Shown: positions 61,318 to 64,000 of the stretch, piece by piece
Layout of the letters: each line of letters begins with the position of its first letter
Position numbering within the stretch: position 1 is the first letter of the stretch
From: Saccharibacillus qingshengii
GTDB lineage: Bacteria > Bacillota > Bacilli > Paenibacillales > Paenibacillaceae
Assembly: GCF_013185195.1 (NCBI RefSeq)
Contig: NZ_JAAZWC010000012.1
Coordinates: forward strand, 1-64,000
Direction: 5' to 3'
Length of the DNA stretch: 64,000 nt
The notes under the pieces: model-generated
Database searches by the model: none
Told to the model about the DNA's origin: nothing
The model's input: the letters and a program-made list of their open reading frames with translations, nothing else
Made by a program: the position numbers and the translations under genes

Positions 61318-61989
61318 TCAGGAGCCGCCGCTTGACAATGCTTCATAGTAGGCATCGACCGCACGCAGCCAATTGCTCCGGACCAAACGGCCGACCGCTT
61401 CCTTGTCGCCCCGCTCGAAAGCCTGCAGGATCTCTTCGTGCTCTTCGACCGATTTGAGGCTCAAGATGATTGAATTATGGAAGAACAACCTGCGGATATG
61501 CGCCTGGAACGTGGAGATCGTGTTGGCGATATAGGGATTGTCGATCCGCTCGACGACGAAACCGTGAAACTCTTCATCGAGCTTGAGCGCATAATGATAA
61601 TCGCCGCGTTCGAGCGCCTCGCCGAATTCGGTATTGATCCGTCTCAGCGACTCGATCTCCCCAAGCGAAACAAGCGGCAGCGCAAGCTCGGCGGCCAGCG
61701 ATTGAAGCGCGGCCAGCGGCGGCAGAATCTTGGCGATGTCTTCACCGTTCACTTGGGTGACCTGCGTGGATACGCCGGGGTTCATCTCAACGAGGCCTTC
61801 GACGTTCAACAGCTGCAGCGCTTCGCGCACCGGGGTCCGGCTGACGCCAAGCGCACTCGCCAGTTCTCCGTCATTGAGCTTCTCGCCCGGCTTGAGCGTT
61901 CCGTCGATGATCCATTCCTGAAGCTGCCGGAAAGCGCGCTGCTTGGCGGTAAGACGGTTCGGAACGGAAAATCCTGATGGAATCGGCAT
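61318..61989 (-). CDS. GntR family regulator (FadR-type)
   Basis: A 223-residue regulator. N-terminal winged helix (AFRQLQEWIIDGTLKPGEKL, LASALGVSRTPVREALQLL) and an all-helical FCD ligand domain (about 85-215) with Asp/His positions such as LDEEFHGFVVERIDNPYI. FCD regulators sense small acids. AAGGAGGG precedes the start. A good promoter and two palindromes lie upstream; brnQ follows after 152 bases. Confidence 0.87.
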   Translation of the reverse strand: MPIPSGFSVPNRLTAKQRAFRQLQEWIIDGTLKPGEKLNDGELASALGVSRTPVREALQLLNVEGLVEMNPGVSTQVTQVNGEDIAKILPPLAALQSLAAELALPLVSLGEIESLRRINTEFGEALERGDYHYALKLDEEFHGFVVERIDNPYIANTISTFQAHIRRLFFHNSIILSLKSVEEHEEILQAFERGDKEAVGRLVRSNWLRAVDAYYEALSSGGS

Positions 61990-62014
61990 GACGCCCTCCT
62001 TTATGTCTCACATG

Positions 62015-62071
62015 TCTTGACAAGATTTTTATATTATAGGCTTCGTCTTTTGTACATGCAATATATTGCAT
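62015..62071 (-). promoter_or_regulatory. GntR gene promoter with two palindromes
   Basis: On the minus strand TTGCAT (62056-62061), a 17-base spacer and TATAAT (62033-62038). ATGCAATATATTGCAT (62056-62071) is a perfect 16-bp palindrome over the -35; TCTTGACAAGA (62015-62025) lies just past the start point. Both are candidate operators. Confidence 0.55.
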
Positions 62072-62209
62072 ACGCTTGCAGCGGATTTATTTCGACGATT
62101 CGGTTACATCTGTGCCAAACGCTGTATTCTCCGGGGTACAGACGTTCGCTCCCCCGTGTTATAATAGGCGGACGACAAAAACAGTACATTTACGGGAGAC
62201 GATTACGGC

Positions 62210-64000
62210 ATGGATGCGAACACGACGTTCACCGACGAACAATGGAATAATCTCGTTCAGGGCGTTGCGGAAGCTTTCGACGACCTGACGTTAAAAAGAG
62301 GCTTTCAATACGAGCGCATGGGCAGTATCGAGCAGCTTGGCCTCTCCGAAGACCGGCGTCTTGAAGCCGAAGTCAAAGAAGGCGCGGCCCTTTGCCGGGT
62401 CGATCTGGCGCTTGATTCCCCCGGAGGCGGAAGCTGCGACTGCAAAGACCGCAAACCGTGCCGGCATATGGCCGCCGCCCTCATGAAGCTGGCCCGCCTG
62501 CGCGGCCGGCCCGTATCGGCGCTGGCGAATGCCAGCGCTTCGGCGGCCAAAGCCAGACGGGAAGCGGAAGAGGCGGCTTCGGGAACGGGTTTGGCGGAAG
62601 GCGGCGAAGACCTTGCGGCGGATACCGACAGCAGAGGCAAGAATGGCGGCGCGGCAGGCCGGGCGAGCGATTCCCCGTCCTCCGAATCCGCAGACGGCGG
62701 ACGGATGCCAAACGCCGCGCCGGAAGATGCGCCAAGGCGAAGCCCGGGCGACGGCAATCCGGCCGCGGATCGAGCCGCTTCAAGCGCACCGGGGCGACCG
62801 GAATTTCTGCCGGGAGAGGCGGCGGAGAACCCGACCGGCGGCCCGTCCGCCAAAAAGCCGGGCATCGAAGAAGCCGCCCTGCTCGCCGCGTCCGGCATTT
62901 CGACCTGGAACCGGCGCTTCGAGGAAGCCGCTTCCTCGCTGGCCGGCCGTACCCGCAATCCGAAGTTTGCGGAATTGACGCTTCAGCTCGTATCTGCGGA
63001 AATGCCTCCGTTCCAACCCGGCATTGAAGCGCTGTACCGCTTGAACGCGCATCTGTTCGTGCTGCGAACCCTGAGCGCGCCGACCGGTTCCGGCCTGTCC
63101 ACACCCGGTTATTTCGCACATTTGGCCGTGTCCGAGACCGCGGCCGGCATAGAGCGGATTCTGGCTGCGCCGCTGCCCGACCGGGACGATCCCCAGGTGC
63201 GCGAACGGCTCGGCGAGACGCTTCATTTCGTACGCAAGCAGATGCTGACGGAAGGCCGCGAACAGGATCTGTTCTCGACCTGCTATTACCGGCTGCTGAC
63301 ACGCTGGGCCGCGCCGGAAACGGAACTTCACGCTCAATCGGGCGCGGATGCAAGCACAGGCGGCGGACAAGCCGAACCGGCAGTGGAAATGCCCGATTTG
63401 TTCGCGCTGGATCACGCCGGACATTCGGACACGGCAGCCGATTCGGACCGCCCCGAAAGTTTGGCGGATACTCGCGCGCCGGGAACTCAGCCGGAGACCG
63501 ATCCGGAGCAGCTGCGCCGGTTAGCGGAAGAACGCCGCGACTTTTACGAGTCCGAACTGCAGTATCTGATGGACGAGGAACGGGAACTCGGACGTGCGCT
63601 TAACCGGCAGGCCTGGCTCGGAGCCAATGCCTGGAGCCGGTTCTGCCTTGGCCAGGACGACCGCGCGAGAAAGCTGCTGGAAGAAGCGGCGGACAAGCCT
63701 TATTTTTCGCCCAAAAAACTGCCGGACTTCCTCTCCCCTCCCGCACGCGCGGGCGAATGGGAGCGGCTGGCCGACTGGCTGGAGACGTTCGGACCGCTGC
63801 TGGAACGCGCCCGCGCCAACCTCACGGACTACGGAAGACTCTGGGACCGGGCGGCCGAACATCTGCCGGATGCCGAAGGCCGCATGTGGGCCTCGCTGCG
63901 GGGGATGCTGCCGCACGCTTCCTCCCTCTATGAAGCCAAGCTGCTGGAACGGGGCAATTGGGAAGGCTGGATGGACTATCAGCTCTCGACCGGAGCGGAG
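62210..64000 (+). CDS. SWIM zinc-finger protein, 3' end outside the window
   Basis: Open for 597 codons to the last base with no stop, so partial. The SWIM motif CDCKDRKPCRHM (about residues 75-86) fits CxCxnCxH. A disordered Ala/Gly/Ser/Pro/Asp-rich stretch (about 115-215) precedes helical repeats (WNRRFEEAASSLAGRTRNPK; later FYESELQYLMDEERELGRAL). SWIM proteins of this type often stand beside SNF2-type helicases in Firmicutes; what follows here is not visible. GGGAG precedes the ATG and TATAAT lies at 62160. Confidence 0.82.
   Translation, partial: MDANTTFTDEQWNNLVQGVAEAFDDLTLKRGFQYERMGSIEQLGLSEDRRLEAEVKEGAALCRVDLALDSPGGGSCDCKDRKPCRHMAAALMKLARLRGRPVSALANASASAAKARREAEEAASGTGLAEGGEDLAADTDSRGKNGGAAGRASDSPSSESADGGRMPNAAPEDAPRRSPGDGNPAADRAASSAPGRPEFLPGEAAENPTGGPSAKKPGIEEAALLAASGISTWNRRFEEAASSLAGRTRNPKFAELTLQLVSAEMPPFQPGIEALYRLNAHLFVLRTLSAPTGSGLSTPGYFAHLAVSETAAGIERILAAPLPDRDDPQVRERLGETLHFVRKQMLTEGREQDLFSTCYYRLLTRWAAPETELHAQSGADASTGGGQAEPAVEMPDLFALDHAGHSDTAADSDRPESLADTRAPGTQPETDPEQLRRLAEERRDFYESELQYLMDEERELGRALNRQAWLGANAWSRFCLGQDDRARKLLEEAADKPYFSPKKLPDFLSPPARAGEWERLADWLETFGPLLERARANLTDYGRLWDRAAEHLPDAEGRMWASLRGMLPHASSLYEAKLLERGNWEGWMDYQLSTGAE

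Overview
The window looks like chromosome of a Gram-positive, endospore-former-type Firmicute of the Paenibacillaceae (Paenibacillus/Saccharibacillus-like). The grounds are a GC content in the high fifties (judged by eye), strong GGAGG-type ribosome binding sites before almost every gene, long T-tailed intrinsic terminators, many AraC, MarR and TetR regulators, a sporulation-kinase-like histidine kinase, and copper-amine-oxidase-type stalk and YhgE/Pip proteins. There is no rRNA, tRNA, CRISPR array or phage module, and no intact insertion sequence.

Layout. 0-6 kb: a large secreted stalk-domain protein with six repeated modules, a DUF445 membrane protein, an uncharacterised protein and a small secreted protein. 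6-16 kb: an OhrR-type regulator, an HD-GYP signalling protein with a SigD-like promoter, a TetR regulator and a YhgE/Pip membrane protein with a candidate operator, an orphan histidine kinase and a secreted glucanase-like protein. 16-18 kb: a MarR, nitroreductase and ABM-monooxygenase operon. 18-22 kb: KdgT, a TctC-type binding protein and a broken AraC sensor gene. 22-28 kb: an NlpC/P60 hydrolase, a GH4 alpha-galactosidase with a CcpA-type cre site, a 700-bp gene-free stretch of structured repeats, and two AraC regulators. 28-38 kb: pyruvate kinase, an SH3/amidase autolysin, a hybrid histidine kinase, a soluble double-PAS chemoreceptor, a DEAD-box helicase and a DinB protein. 38-45 kb: assimilatory nitrite reduction (nirB, nirD, nirC and the sirohaem gene cobA), divergent from an ANTAR antiterminator gene and a TrpD2-like gene. 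45-55.5 kb: a leaderless ArsR gene with two half-size DMT transporters, AbrB, SDR/MerR, SRPBCC, AraC, alditol-oxidase-like, second SDR, PH-domain, quinone-oxidoreductase-like and lipoprotein genes. 55.5-64 kb: a 202-bp terminal-inverted-repeat element inside a duplicated terminator, an MMPL exporter with its TetR, a GNAT acetyltransferase, BrnQ with a GntR regulator, and a SWIM zinc-finger gene that runs off the window.

How the genes work together. The clearest circuit is nitrogen assimilation. NirB and NirD reduce nitrite to ammonium, NirC imports nitrite, and CobA starts sirohaem synthesis for NirB; three of these junctions are close and two are 4-bp ATGA overlaps. The nirB leader RNA carries two hexaloop hairpins of ANTAR type (A1 and G4 in both loops). 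The second hairpin shares bases with the 5' arm of a terminator, and the ANTAR protein is encoded divergently next door. GlnR/TnrA-type palindromes sit on both promoters.

The most novel-looking non-coding features are two. One is a repeat family found directly next to terminator hairpins at three places, one copy bearing terminal inverted repeats and a 27-bp duplication of the whole terminator. The other is the 25.3-25.85 kb region, with two copies of a nested hairpin showing compensatory base-pair changes, followed by four evenly spaced 27-bp palindromes.
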